DNA of 64,000 nucleotides. It comes from Thecaphora thlaspeos. Its lineage: Eukaryota; Basidiomycota; Ustilaginomycetes; Urocystidales; Glomosporiaceae. The notes beneath the pieces are model-generated. The model made no database searches. It was not told the DNA's origin and worked only from the letters and a program-made list of their open reading frames with translations. Location: the NCBI GenBank assembly GCA_900291925.1, contig UWYS01000016.1, positions 186,001 through 250,000 of the forward strand. Direction: 5' to 3'. Made by a program: the position numbers and the translations under genes. Shown here in pieces: positions 42,609 through 52,088 of this stretch. How positions within the stretch are numbered: position 1 is the first letter of the stretch; each line of letters opens with the position of its first letter.

Positions 42609-42708
42609 CTCTTCTCTCTCTCTCTCTCACGGATCTACACGCAAGCTCGCAGCCAACTTCCCCCCCCCCTTCTTGGCCCAACCTCACCCGCTCACAAGCC
42701 CTCACAAG

Positions 42709-43488
42709 ATGGTCTGGCCCTTCTCTTCCTCGTCCTCCTCGTCCTCGTCGGCGGCGTCGACATCACAGTCGGCCGACTTCTCGGCGCCTCCGCCCGCCGC
42801 CCCTACACCATCCAGCAGCGCCTCATCCTCCACACCATCAGCCGACTCGGACGCCGCAGCCTACCTGCGCAGCCACGCCTTCTCGACCACCTCAGACCCC
42901 TCGATCTCTCTCTCCGCCAGTGAATCGGCGCCCTATGTCCCCTCTGCCACATCGCTCCTCTACGACTCGGCGCTCGATGTCTCGGCCCTCCACCCCATGG
43001 CCGGCCTGCAGAAGGAAGACCTGGAATACCTCGAAATCGCAGACAACGCCCCCTCGTCGCTCGAAGGCGGGCGCACCGCCGTCCCCTCTCGCGGCTGGAG
43101 CGACGACCTCTGCTACGGCACCGGAACCACCTACCTCTCCGGTCTCGCCATCGGCGGTCTCCTCGGCGCACGCGAAGGCCTCACACGCCCGCTCGGCGTA
43201 GAGTCGCCCACCTTCCGTCTGAGGCTCAACGCCGTCCTCAACCAGGTCACAAGGCGGGGCAGCTTCTTTGGCAACTCGGCGGGCGTCGTCGCGCTCATCT
43301 ACAACCTCGTCGACGCCGCCATCGACGCGGCCAGGGGCAAGCACGACATCTACGGCGCCATTGCCGCCGGTGGCTTCAGCGGTGCCATGTTCAAGTGCAC
43401 CGCCGGAACCAGACCCATGATGACTGCTAGCGCCATCATGATGGCCGCAGCGGCCACATGGACAAAGGCCAAGGAGGCCCTGATCTGA
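42709..43488 (+). CDS. TIM23: Mitochondrial inner-membrane translocase TIM23
   Basis: A single exon. The ATG at 42709 (MVWPFSS) is preferred to the in-frame ATG at 42673, giving 259 aa. A Ser/Ala/Pro-rich disordered N-terminus (about 1-85) corresponds to the intermembrane-space receptor part. The Tim17/22/23 membrane domain follows, with four hydrophobic segments. The first is GTTYLSGLAIGGLLGAREGL, the second and third lie in FFGNSAGVVALIYNLVDAA and HDIYGAIAAGGFSGAMF, and the fourth is PMMTASAIMMAAAATW. Gly-rich spacing typical of the family is present. TIM23 with TIM17 moves presequence proteins across the inner membrane. The gene is divergent from bL27m. Confidence 0.95.
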   Translation: MVWPFSSSSSSSSSAASTSQSADFSAPPPAAPTPSSSASSSTPSADSDAAAYLRSHAFSTTSDPSISLSASESAPYVPSATSLLYDSALDVSALHPMAGLQKEDLEYLEIADNAPSSLEGGRTAVPSRGWSDDLCYGTGTTYLSGLAIGGLLGAREGLTRPLGVESPTFRLRLNAVLNQVTRRGSFFGNSAGVVALIYNLVDAAIDAARGKHDIYGAIAAGGFSGAMFKCTAGTRPMMTASAIMMAAAATWTKAKEALI

Positions 43489-43965
43489 GCAATAGCATGA
43501 CTTAAAGCGATACGTGGACCGCTGAGCATGCTAGGGATCAGGATTCAGGAATAGAGCATCTCCTGGACGATCTCTTGACCAAGAAACTGGCTGCAGTGTC
43601 TGCCGAGACTTGCCACGCGACGCGGCTCGATTGGCGCCAGAAACACGAACGACGATGCGCGGAGTATGCACCCTCCCCTCGCTCGAACGATCGACATGTA
43701 CTCCCACAACTAGCCACCTCTCTGATCAATTCCGCTTGGCACTGACGCCTGTGTCTCCCTTCGACCTCTTCTCCCTGCCTCACGGCTCAGCATGTAAAAG
43801 TATCGTCTAGGCTCGCCAATCTCTTTTTCCGACTCCTTGATATCCAGCATTTGCCATCTGCCAAACACACACATGCGCACTAACTTGCTCTTCCCCTCTT
43901 CGCTTCGACTTATGGTAGAGACGAGACGAGATGGGATGAGGCAGATACGACGTTAGAGATAGGCA
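43489..43965. other. Intergenic region between TIM23 and the BTB-type gene
   Basis: About 480 bases separate two convergent genes, so this is 3' flank on both sides. No gene is seen. If the frame-corrected end of the neighbour at 44282 is right, the non-coding interval is 300 bases longer. Confidence 0.4.
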
Positions 43966-45372
43966 CTACTGAAGACGATGTGCATTCCGACAGAATGATA
44001 CGGAACGCAGCGATACGATACGATAAGATACGATGCGATACGATACGATACGATACGATATGGAGTTCAGAGCGAATATACGAGAAAGGGTAAAAGAGAA
44101 AGAACGGGGACAGAGTGCTTCTCTGGGTACAACGATATAACGAACAACGAACAAAGGAAGGTGGATGGGGCCGGGTAGCAGAGACGCGACCGAACAGACA
44201 GGGGGGGGCCAATCAACGAACCTCTCGATACGAGAAACAAAGCATACTCCATCAGCATCACCATCGTGCATGCTCGCTCGCTCAAGGCGAGATCTTGAAC
44301 TTGGCAAAGAGTTGCAAGAGTGCCGCGTTGGCTTGGGATATTCTCCCTTGACGAGCTTGGCGATGATGGGTGCAAAGTCGTCCCTTGACTTGACCTTTTC
44401 CCAGTGTCTCGAGATGTAATCGAGGTGAGCCTGTTGCACCTCCGGGAACCTATCAACGAAGGGTGACAGCAAGTCTCCGAGGACGCTGCGAGACGAGAGG
44501 AGAGAGCAGAGGTGTGTAAAGGCTCGGGATTCGAGGTCGCGTAGGTTGAGTTGATGGCCCAGACAGTAGGCGGCTCGAGATGAGAAAAGACGTGGGTACG
44601 TGTTGGATTTGGAGCCGTCGTGCTTGTCCCCGGACGCTTCCGGGATGGCGTCGACGCGCTCGTCCTCGTCCTCGTCCTCGTCCTCCGAGGAAGAGCAGAG
44701 ATCGGACTCGTTGTCATCCTCACCGCCGACGGTGGAGCGACGACGGGTAGGTGTCCTTGCGAAACTGACCTGTCCCGTGTACAGGTAGAACACCAACGCC
44801 TGCAACGTTCCCGGCGTACAGCCGCTCACCACTACGCGCGACGCTGCGGGCGTCCTGCCACACATCGCCGCCGTCTCGGTCGGTTTGCCGTAGAGATCGT
44901 TGGCGGTAGAGTATCGTCGAACTCTACCTCCCTCCGAGAGGTAGTCTTCCTTGATAGGGACAGAGAGCGCGACGATCGAGGGAGATTCGAGAGCATCGGG
45001 CGTCTTGCTTTCCTTGCCCATGAACTTGACGAAACGAGAGAGTCGAGCTTTGCTGAACGTGTTACCGAAGGGGGAAGACGGGGGCTCGAGAGGCGTTGTA
45101 CCTGCCGATCCCGAGACTTTCGAGATACGCGCACCGGCGGGGAGCGCAGTCAGCACCAACTTAGAGGACGGCGACTCCCGCAGTCGGCTCGGCAGTGCAT
45201 CTGCTGTACAGTACAACAGCAAGAGAAGGAGAGCTTGCACATGAAACCATCCCTCGGAATGCGATGGGGTCCAAGCTTGCTCGGCGATGGTGTAGGGAGC
45301 GGTCGATGGTCCGCCTGTCCGTCTGGAAGAAGGGCGCGATGGCGTCCAAGCTGATGGACGGGAACCCTGCAT
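43966..45372 (-). CDS. BTB/POZ-like protein, ends uncertain
   Basis: The uninterrupted frame runs from 45579 to 43966. M70 at 45372 is my choice of start, but the true 5' end may involve an intron near 45200-45240 (a GTGCAAG...TGTACAG candidate). The recognisable part is the fungal BTB C-terminal region. It has TLQALVFYLYTGQVSFA, an acidic insert of Ser/Glu/Asp, then RAAYCLGHQLNLRDLESRAF, HLCSLLSSRSVLGDLLSPF and LDYISRHWEKVKSRDDFAPI. Such proteins are substrate adaptors or transcription-related scaffolds; the role here is unknown. After LVKGEY (about 44345) the read-through frame becomes atypical and runs into a CGATA repeat. One extra base there would give a natural helical end stopping at 44282. 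It may be a real frameshift or a sequence error. Confidence 0.6.
   Translation of the reverse strand: MQGSRPSAWTPSRPSSRRTGGPSTAPYTIAEQAWTPSHSEGWFHVQALLLLLLYCTADALPSRLRESPSSKLVLTALPAGARISKVSGSAGTTPLEPPSSPFGNTFSKARLSRFVKFMGKESKTPDALESPSIVALSVPIKEDYLSEGGRVRRYSTANDLYGKPTETAAMCGRTPAASRVVVSGCTPGTLQALVFYLYTGQVSFARTPTRRRSTVGGEDDNESDLCSSSEDEDEDEDERVDAIPEASGDKHDGSKSNTYPRLFSSRAAYCLGHQLNLRDLESRAFTHLCSLLSSRSVLGDLLSPFVDRFPEVQQAHLDYISRHWEKVKSRDDFAPIIAKLVKGEYPKPTRHSCNSLPSSRSRLERASMHDGDADGVCFVSRIERFVDWPPPVCSVASLLPGPIHLPLFVVRYIVVPREALCPRSFSFTLSRIFALNSISYRIVSYRIVSYRIVSLRSVSFCRNAHRLQ
44011..44060. repeat. CGATA pentanucleotide tandem array
   Basis: About nine to ten CGATA units with two imperfect copies lie between the frame-corrected stop of the BTB-type gene and the end of its read-through frame. 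In that frame they read as repeated SYRIV, which looks like an artefact of the repeat. Confidence 0.85.
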
Positions 45373-46376
45373 CGAGATCAAGGATTCCTGCGCGGCATGG
45401 TGTTTTATGGAGCTCGGCGAGCTTCTACATATGTAACAGGTACAGTACAGTACGCCGCTCGCCCACCAGGTGTGCGTGCCTGTAGTCGCGATCTGCTGGG
45501 GTCGACGTCTATCGATTGCAGAGCCGCATTCGCATGGGAACCTCTGTCGCCGCTCGCTCCAAGGTCCGAACATCGACACTTGCCGTAGTCAAGCAAGTGG
45601 CTTTGATGTATGGCTTTGTCTGTCGCCGACATTCTACTGTATGGGTGAGAAATACAGAGAGGCCGTGGTCGATGGTGCTGCTCGCCTCGCCTTGTCGCCA
45701 TCAACATCGCTCAGGATCGATCTCGACTCGACCTACTCACAGCACGGTTGCTCGCCATCGCTACGGCCGTTCTTACTGTACCGTCTTGGATGTCGTGGGA
45801 AGCCAAGGTGGGTCACGGGTTGTCACCGCTCGCCGTGCTCCTCCTCCTCTCCCCCTCAACCAGGGCGGCAACGGTCCAAGCCGCGGCCATTGCGCCGACG
45901 GACGTTATCCGTCGGCGCAATCCCGTTCCCTCGGCTTGTTTCTTCCAAGCTTAGGTTGGGCCCTCATCGACGACTAGGCGAGACAGGGTCCCCTTCCCGT
46001 CAAGGGTCTTGCCGTGCGTGCAGTATCGGATGTTGCGCGCGCGGCTTGTCTCGCCTCTTCCTGGGCGCGCCGCGGTTTTCGTCCTTTCTGCCAACTCCGT
46101 ATAACCGATAGATCGTGCCCTGCAGCAACCACCACCAGCAGGCAACGACATCCCCTCGTTCACCAGCCAGTTTGCGGAAGAGGCCGTCCGGGCACTACTG
46201 CAGTACTGTACAACCACAGCCGTAGACATGATGCGCTTGCTCTCGCTGCAGGCAAGAGGGAAGCGCATCATGTCTTTGCTAAGCATCAATACGAGATTAG
46301 TTAAACGGATCACGAGAGAGATTACATGAGAAGGCGTCTTTTATCCACCGACAGCGGAACCGGAGGGCGTGCGGTC
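45373..46376. other. Gene-free stretch between the BTB-type gene and the Zn2Cys6 factor
   Basis: This 1-kb stretch holds the promoter of the BTB-type gene and the 3' flank of the transcription factor gene, both on the minus strand. Its main feature is a perfect inverted repeat at 45889-45921. Frames here have no family resemblance. Confidence 0.45.
45889..45921. repeat. Perfect 14-bp inverted repeat with 5-base loop
   Basis: Arms ATTGCGCCGACGGA (45889-45902) and TCCGTCGGCGCAAT (45908-45921) are exact reverse complements around CGTTA. It could be a dimeric protein-binding site, an RNA hairpin or a replication scar. It lies in non-coding DNA about 450 bp downstream of the transcription factor gene's stop codon. 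Confidence 0.85.
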
Positions 46377-49300
46377 CTACGACGCAATCTTGTCAATGAG
46401 CGTCTGCCAGAACGCCGGGTCAAAGCCGGGATTGCTTTGATCTGACGTCGTCGAGGGCGGCCACCCTACCCCGCCCGCACCAACACCGCCGCCGTACGTC
46501 GGAGGAGCCGGCAGTCCCGATCCCACACCCGTCATCATCCCGAAATTGGCCATGCCGCTCCCCTGCGGCCCTGCTCCGGCTCCGCTCGCGTTTGTCAGGA
46601 CCGGATAAGCCGCCGGCGTAGAGGTCGACGAAGACGGATTGACAAAGCCGTTGTTGGTGCTGCGGCCGCCGCCTCGGATACCTTGGTTGAGCGTCGGGAA
46701 GCCGCTAGGCGGGGCGCGACCGCTCATGCCGCGGCCCAGGCCGCCCATGTCCATGTCCCAACCCGCAGATGTCGCCATCCCGCCGCCTGGTTGCTGCGGC
46801 GTGCTGGAACCTATCTGTTGCAGCTGGGGCTGCTGGCCCTGCAGGCCGTACATCGATCCACCGCCGGCAGCTTGCGACACTTGCACCCCCAGCCCGTACG
46901 GCATCGCGCCGGAGCCGACCTGGGATGACGAAACTTCGTACGTCGGCATAGAGGCCACCGCAAACTCGGCGCGATACCACGTATCAAAGATCGTCTGCGC
47001 CTCATCGCTGTTGCCGCCGCTAGCCCGACCGCTCCCACCAGCCGTCGTAATGGGCGACTCGATCGCAGAGCCGCTACCGCCAAGCAGATCGGTTCCGGGC
47101 GTCCCCAAAGGACTGTTGGTGCAGCTTCTGCCGCCACCTCCGCCACCATTGCCGCCGCTCCCGACACCTGGGTACCCGCGCGGCCAGTCGCCCGAGCTCG
47201 CCTTGTGCGGCGAAGATAGCGAGTTTCGGCTGCCGGAAAGCTCGAGGTATGACCTCGAGGGCGCTATCGGCCTGCTGCCGCCACCCGGGCCAGCATCGGC
47301 CCGGTCGAAATCGCGGCTGTTTGCCCTCGTGGCGTCGCGGAAGCCCTGCTGCGAGTGGCGCGCCTGCTGTCCGAATCCAAGCAGCAGATCCGCCGTCGCA
47401 TGCTCGTCGCCATCGGCCTCGATGGCCTGCGCAGCGCTGCCGCCGTCGCGTGCTCGACCACCCAGGCTGCTGTGGCTGCTGCCACGACCCTCCTTGTTGG
47501 CCTTCCGAGCGGCTGCAGGCGTTCGCGATGTCGCCGGTGACCGCGCCCGCTGACGCTTCGAGGCCTCGTCGATGGCGACATTCTTCTTGCTCCGCTTTCG
47601 ACTCGCCGATGCCGTCACCGCCGCCTTACCGCCGTTCTCGGCCCGCTGCTTATCGAGCTCGTCGAGCTTGCCGAGAAAGAGCTCGATGACGTGGGCCTCG
47701 CGCGTCCGCATCTCGTCGGCCTGGTGGCAAGGTTTGCCGTAGTGGATGCTGACATACTGCTGCAGATGGGCGCGCAGCTGGCCGGCGTTGGAGGCGTCCG
47801 GCTGCATCAGCAGCACCACGCCGCACACGAGCAGCGAGTGGAACCACTTGAATGTCCCGATGTGGACCCGCAGCGTCTGGTGCAGCTCGTGCGAGGCGGT
47901 GTCTTTGAGCGTCTGCACCGTGTGGTTGCGGAGCTCGATGTCGTGCAGCGCGGCGTCAAGGCACGCCTCGCGGCACGGCAGGTACTTGGGGTTGCTCGAC
48001 GACCGCAGTAGGAAGGGACGGTGCAGGGCGATGCGAACCGCGCTGATCTCGGTGTGGACGAGAAAGCGCTGCACCGCCAGGAAGCCGTACGCCACGTCGA
48101 GGCTCTGGTCGCACTCGATACCGGCAGCCGTCCGCTTCGCGCGCAGGTAGAATGGCAGGCCGTCCTGGAGCGCTCGGATTTCTCGGTCCAGAGCGAGCAC
48201 ATCACTGACGTGCAGCGTGCTGTCGAGGCTCTGAAGGCTGTGGGTTGCCGGGAACGCACAGCGAGATAGGACGGAGGACGGGTATTAGCAATGTGCATCG
48301 CGTGAGGCGCCACCAAGTCAGGCCTGAATTTGGAACATGTTAGAAGGCGCGATTCTCACCCAGTCAAGATCCGGCCCTCGATGAGAGCAATTCGGTGGCG
48401 GTAGAAGGCGTAGAGCATCGGCGTCGGCTGTTCGACGCCGTCTGGCATCCGGGGCGGGTTGGCCGGCATCGGGTAGATATCGTCTTCGATGCTCAGAGTG
48501 GGAGGCAGGGTATCGGAGATGCGGTCGTCGATGGCCGGCGGCCTCCCCGTGGTGACGCTGAGCAGGCGGTCGAGAAAGTAGACGCTGGCCCAGACGCGGC
48601 GCCGTTCCTCGGTCTCGGCGAGGCCCAGACCGAGCTTCGTTCCATCGCGATGCAGACCGATGGTGTAGGCAGCCCGGACGAGGACGCCGTTGCTGGTGTA
48701 GGCTTCGCCGATCCGCCGATCGAGCAGCATGAAGCGGCACGAGAGGCAGGCGCCGATGACATGATAGAGGTCCTCGCGGCCCATGGTGGTGCTAAGGTGG
48801 AGCGCCTTGCGCGCGGCAAAGTGGTACCTCCGCGCCGCCAGGAGTCGATTGTGCGCCCACGTTGGTAGGTTGGGATCCTCGATCGACAGGCACGACATTG
48901 CGCAGAGGCAGCAGAGGATGGCAAAGACGTTGATGTTCTGGGCGGTCAGCTTGGGCCCGTCGTCCCAGAACTTGTCGAACTCGTCTCGGAAGCGCTTCCG
49001 CGACAGCGGCTGGCGTATCCAGTTGATCTGCTGGTAGAAGTGGTCAAGCAGCTTGTTGCAGAGCGCACGCTCCGGGAGCGCCGCGAGGATCTCGGCCGAG
49101 CCGCCCATTGTCGCTCCGTACTCGCTCATGATCTCGTCGAGGTCCGGCTCGCCCTCAATGGTGCGGATGGGCTCGCGGAAGGCGGGCGAGGGCTTCTTGC
49201 CGGGCAGCCTGCCGAGCAAGGTGCCGAGGTGCATGTCCATTGCACCGCCGCCGATGAACATGCCCGTCTTTGGGCTGAGGCTGTCATGGTCGGCCGTCGG

Positions 49301-49897
49301 ATCCTCGTCGCTCTCGGCGCCGAGGTTGGCGGCATAGGCGCGCCCAGATGAGGGAGCGGGCCCGGCGCCGCGTGCGAGGGCGTGCTTGCCCACCACGGGG
49401 CCGGCGTGCAACGCGAGGGGAGATTCGGTGAGCGTGGCGGCGTTGGCCACGTAACCTCTCGCAGCTCGATAGGGCGGCTGGTCGTGTACGGAAGGTGGTA
49501 GGGCGTGGCCGCCGCCGGGAACGTGGGATGCCGAGATGGCGACCTCTACGCGGTTCATGAGTGCGGGGAGGTAGTCTTCGAGCATCTTTTCGAGCCTCGA
49601 GAGCCTTGAACCGACGTCGTTTGCATCCTCGCCCGGTTGGAAGGTGCGGCAGCGGTCTGGAACCTTGCGGGCGATGCAGTGCTGGCAGGGCGTCTCGCGG
49701 TTGCACTTTTGCTTGCGGCGGTAGCACTCTGTGCAGGCAAAGTGGACGCGGTTGCGCTTGCCGGTGCCGCGGGAGAGCTTCCTGTCGTCGCCAGCCTGGT
49801 CGTAGGATGAGTTTGGGGAGTGGACGTGGTCGCCGACATCGCTGGCGGCGGCCGAGCCTGGGCCCGAAGAGGAACCGGCGTGGTTCGAGGCAGACAT
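46377..49897 (-). CDS. Zn2Cys6 fungal transcription factor
   Basis: Two exons, 49897-48360 and 48237-46377, about 1132 aa; an upstream in-frame ATG at 49969 would add 24 residues. The binuclear zinc cluster at residues 55-83 has spacing C-x2-C-x6-C-x5-C-x2-C-x8-C in ACTECYRRKQKCNRETPCQH and its continuation. A short coiled dimerisation segment follows (SRLSRLEKMLEDYLP). The fungal-specific factor domain is clear around DHFYQQINWIRQPLSRKRF, GACLSCRFMLLDRRIGEAY and RRRVWASVYFLDRLLSVTTG, where RRVWAS is the family hallmark. The domain continues into exon 2 (VSDVLALDREIRALQDGLPF). The C-terminal 350 residues are Gly/Ser/Gln-rich, likely an activation region. The target genes are unknown. The GTGAGA donor and CACAG acceptor keep phase. 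It is divergent from RDS3. Confidence 0.92.
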
Positions 49898-50619
49898 GAG
49901 CGTGTGCGGAGGTGGTGATTGGGTAGTCCAGCCTAGCGACAGGTGAGTGGATGGATGCTTGTCGACCAACGATTGAAGTTTCTGGCGAGGGAGCAGTGGA
50001 GGGTGGTGCTATACGCGCATGTCCTGGGCGTTTTGTTGTAGGCGGATGGATGAGGGGCGGGGACTGGCGGTGTTGGTGGTGGTGGTGGTGGTGGTGATGG
50101 TGATGGTGACGCACCAACGCGGGACGGGTCGACTCGGGGTGAGAAGCATGAGGGTCGAGGGGGTGGAGGGGAGGCGAGTCAGGGCTAGCGCTTGCCCGCC
50201 GTACGTCCTTCGTGGCGGGGCCAAGAGACTGTAAGGGAAAGAAAAAAGACCACCCAAACGTCCAGAGGGCGCAGTCACAGGTGGAGCGGTCCTTGTCGGC
50301 CCTAATGTCCGCTCCGCATGCGCAGCTCGTGCGTGCGGGCAGAGGCATGCGGCACCAATCTCAAGGCACGGCCCAGCCTAGAACAAATCCCGGGACTCGG
50401 CTTCAGTGCGGCCACCCGCCACCCGCCACCCGCTACCCGCTACCCGCTACCCGCTACCCGCCACCGGCACTGCTGCTCCTTGTTTTCGCGGGCAGCACAC
50501 AGGCAGCGTGGAGCTCACGAAAAGGCTGCTCTCTCCAAGTCCCGCCCCTCCACCACCACCACCACCACCACCATCGCCATCACCGACCACCTCTTCCTCC
50601 TACTAGCAACCTCCTCAAG
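49898..50619. promoter_or_regulatory. Divergent promoter between the Zn2Cys6 factor and RDS3
   Basis: This 720-bp region holds a TGG-rich array (about 50067-50110), a heptanucleotide array (50412-50465) and a CCA array (about 50551-50572) just before RDS3. These repeats explain the poly-His and poly-Pro frames. No TATA box is evident. Confidence 0.5.
50412..50465. repeat. Heptanucleotide tandem array (CACCCGC/TACCCGC)
   Basis: About seven and a half 7-bp units alternate between CACCCGC and TACCCGC, some 160 bp upstream of the RDS3 start codon. Confidence 0.85.
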
Positions 50620-51372
50620 ATGTCAAAGTATGTACGCCGCTCCCCTCTCGATACGTCTCCCTGCTGCCCTCGCCGCTGACGCAACCTCACCGCCATCCTC
50701 TGCCCCTCGTCTCCCCGTTCTGTTCCATCTCACCGCAGACACAACCCAGACCTCATCCTCTGTCGCAAGCTGCCCGGCATCGCAATTGGACGCCTCTGTG
50801 AAAAGTGCGACGGAAAGTGGTGCGTGCTGACTTGCCCTTCTCTCTGAGTCCCTTCCGTACCTGCCGATACGCTGCGAGCTGACACCTGCCTCACTTGCCT
50901 TTATTGCCTGCCCTCGCTTTTGCCCAGTCCCATCTGCGACTCCTACGTTCGACCAGCAGCTCTCGTACGCATCTGCGAGGAGTGCAACTTTGGCACATAC
51001 GGTGGACGCTGTATCATCTGCGGAAGCCACGGCATCTCGGTGAATGCACTCCTTTCCCCTGTCCCTCGTTCGTCGGCTCCACGCTCGGCTGACCAACATC
51101 TCCTCTCACCCTTGCTCCACCGCCCTGCCCATATCGACACCGACAGGACGCATACTACTGCGCAGAGTGCACGAGGCTAGAAAAGGACCGCGACGGCTGC
51201 CCCAAGGTCGTCAATCTGGGCGCCAGCCGGACAGACATGGCCTACCAGCGCAAAGCGAGACAGCAGCAACAGCAACAGTGAGTGCCCTCCCGTCGACCCT
51301 TCGACGCGTCCCCATCATCCGTACTGATTGGCCTTCGACTCTGTCCACCTTCGCAGGTTCAACAAAGGATGA
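50620..51372 (+). CDS. RDS3: RDS3/PHF5A, zinc-finger subunit of the SF3b splicing complex
   Basis: Five exons, 50620-50627 (8 nt), 50739-50819, 50928-51039, 51147-51277 and 51357-51372 (16 nt), encode 115 aa, near the usual 107-110. The spliced protein is almost the eukaryotic consensus. It runs [20 protein letters not shown], then [19 protein letters not shown], then [20 protein letters not shown] and [19 protein letters not shown]. The CxxC pairs form the trefoil of three zinc sites. RDS3/PHF5A sits in SF3b in the U2 snRNP and helps hold the branch-point adenosine. The C-terminal tail is Gln-rich and differs from the usual end. All introns have GT and AG ends and rebuild conserved residues, so the tiny first exon is well supported. 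Confidence 0.95.
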
Positions 51373-52088
51373 CGACCCTCGTTCCGCCCCTCAAGCCTCT
51401 CCCTACAAGAAAAGCGACGCCTTCTTCGCCGCCTCATACCAGCAACTCCCACTGCATTTCCCCTGCAACTTGCACACTAGACACGTCCGCGCGCAACACG
51501 AAGAGCATTACACGCCAACGCCGCAGCTCTGCACGTGCGGCTATCATCCCGGCCCACCGCACCGCACCTCACACCACCGGGCTCTCGTCATACGGTGTCG
51601 TTTCTGCACGATCGCCTCGTGACCGTGCCTGTCGCTCGTAAGTCCAGTAGACGGACGTATACCTCTCCGGACGAAGGATCCAACAGCTGGCCCAGAGTCA
51701 GGAAGCAACCATCGTCGCAGGCAAGGAAAACGAAGTGGTGAGCCCCGAAGTAAGTTGCCAGAGTGCGTCTTCAGAAGTCGTCGCTCGATGATCGGTAAGG
51801 GCGAAAACATGAGAGTGCTGCCAGTCGGAATGAACCACGACTGGGAGTTGTCCTCGTCGACGAGGAACGGTGATGATGGGTAGCTTGGTCGCAGAGCTGA
51901 GGTCTCCCTGAAGAGATGGGTTGTGACTCTCGGCCGTCTTTGAAGGTCGTCGGCACGTCTTAGTGGGGCTAGGATCGTAAATGAGTCGTCTCCGTTCCTC
52001 GTCTCTGTCTAGACTGCATCTATCGCGTCGTCGCATCGTCAAGCGGTCTCCTCTGGCGTAACTTCCTCCCTCCCATTGTCGTTCTCGT
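51373..52088. other. Intergenic region between RDS3 and the GH79 pseudogene
   Basis: About 715 bases of 3' flank lie between convergent units. Frames up to about 186 codons overlap this area on the minus strand but show no recognisable domain. Confidence 0.4.

Larger units (their letters stand above)
42137..42708. promoter_or_regulatory. Divergent promoter shared by bL27m and TIM23
   Basis: This 572-bp region separates two divergent genes whose products both enter mitochondria. It contains a GA dinucleotide array (about 42165-42193) close to the bL27m start. A CACACG hexamer array (about 42578-42608) and a CT array (42610-42628) precede TIM23. Coordinated expression is plausible but is inferred only from layout. 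Confidence 0.55.

Noticed and set aside
43966..44060. A repeated SYRIV protein tail suggesting a repeat protein
   Set aside because: It is a translation of the CGATA tandem array after a probable frame change, so it is unlikely to be a real repeat domain.
46639..47553. A 304-codon plus-strand open frame
   Set aside because: It is antisense to the Gly/Ser/Gln-rich tail of the Zn2Cys6 factor and is Pro/Ser-rich by composition.
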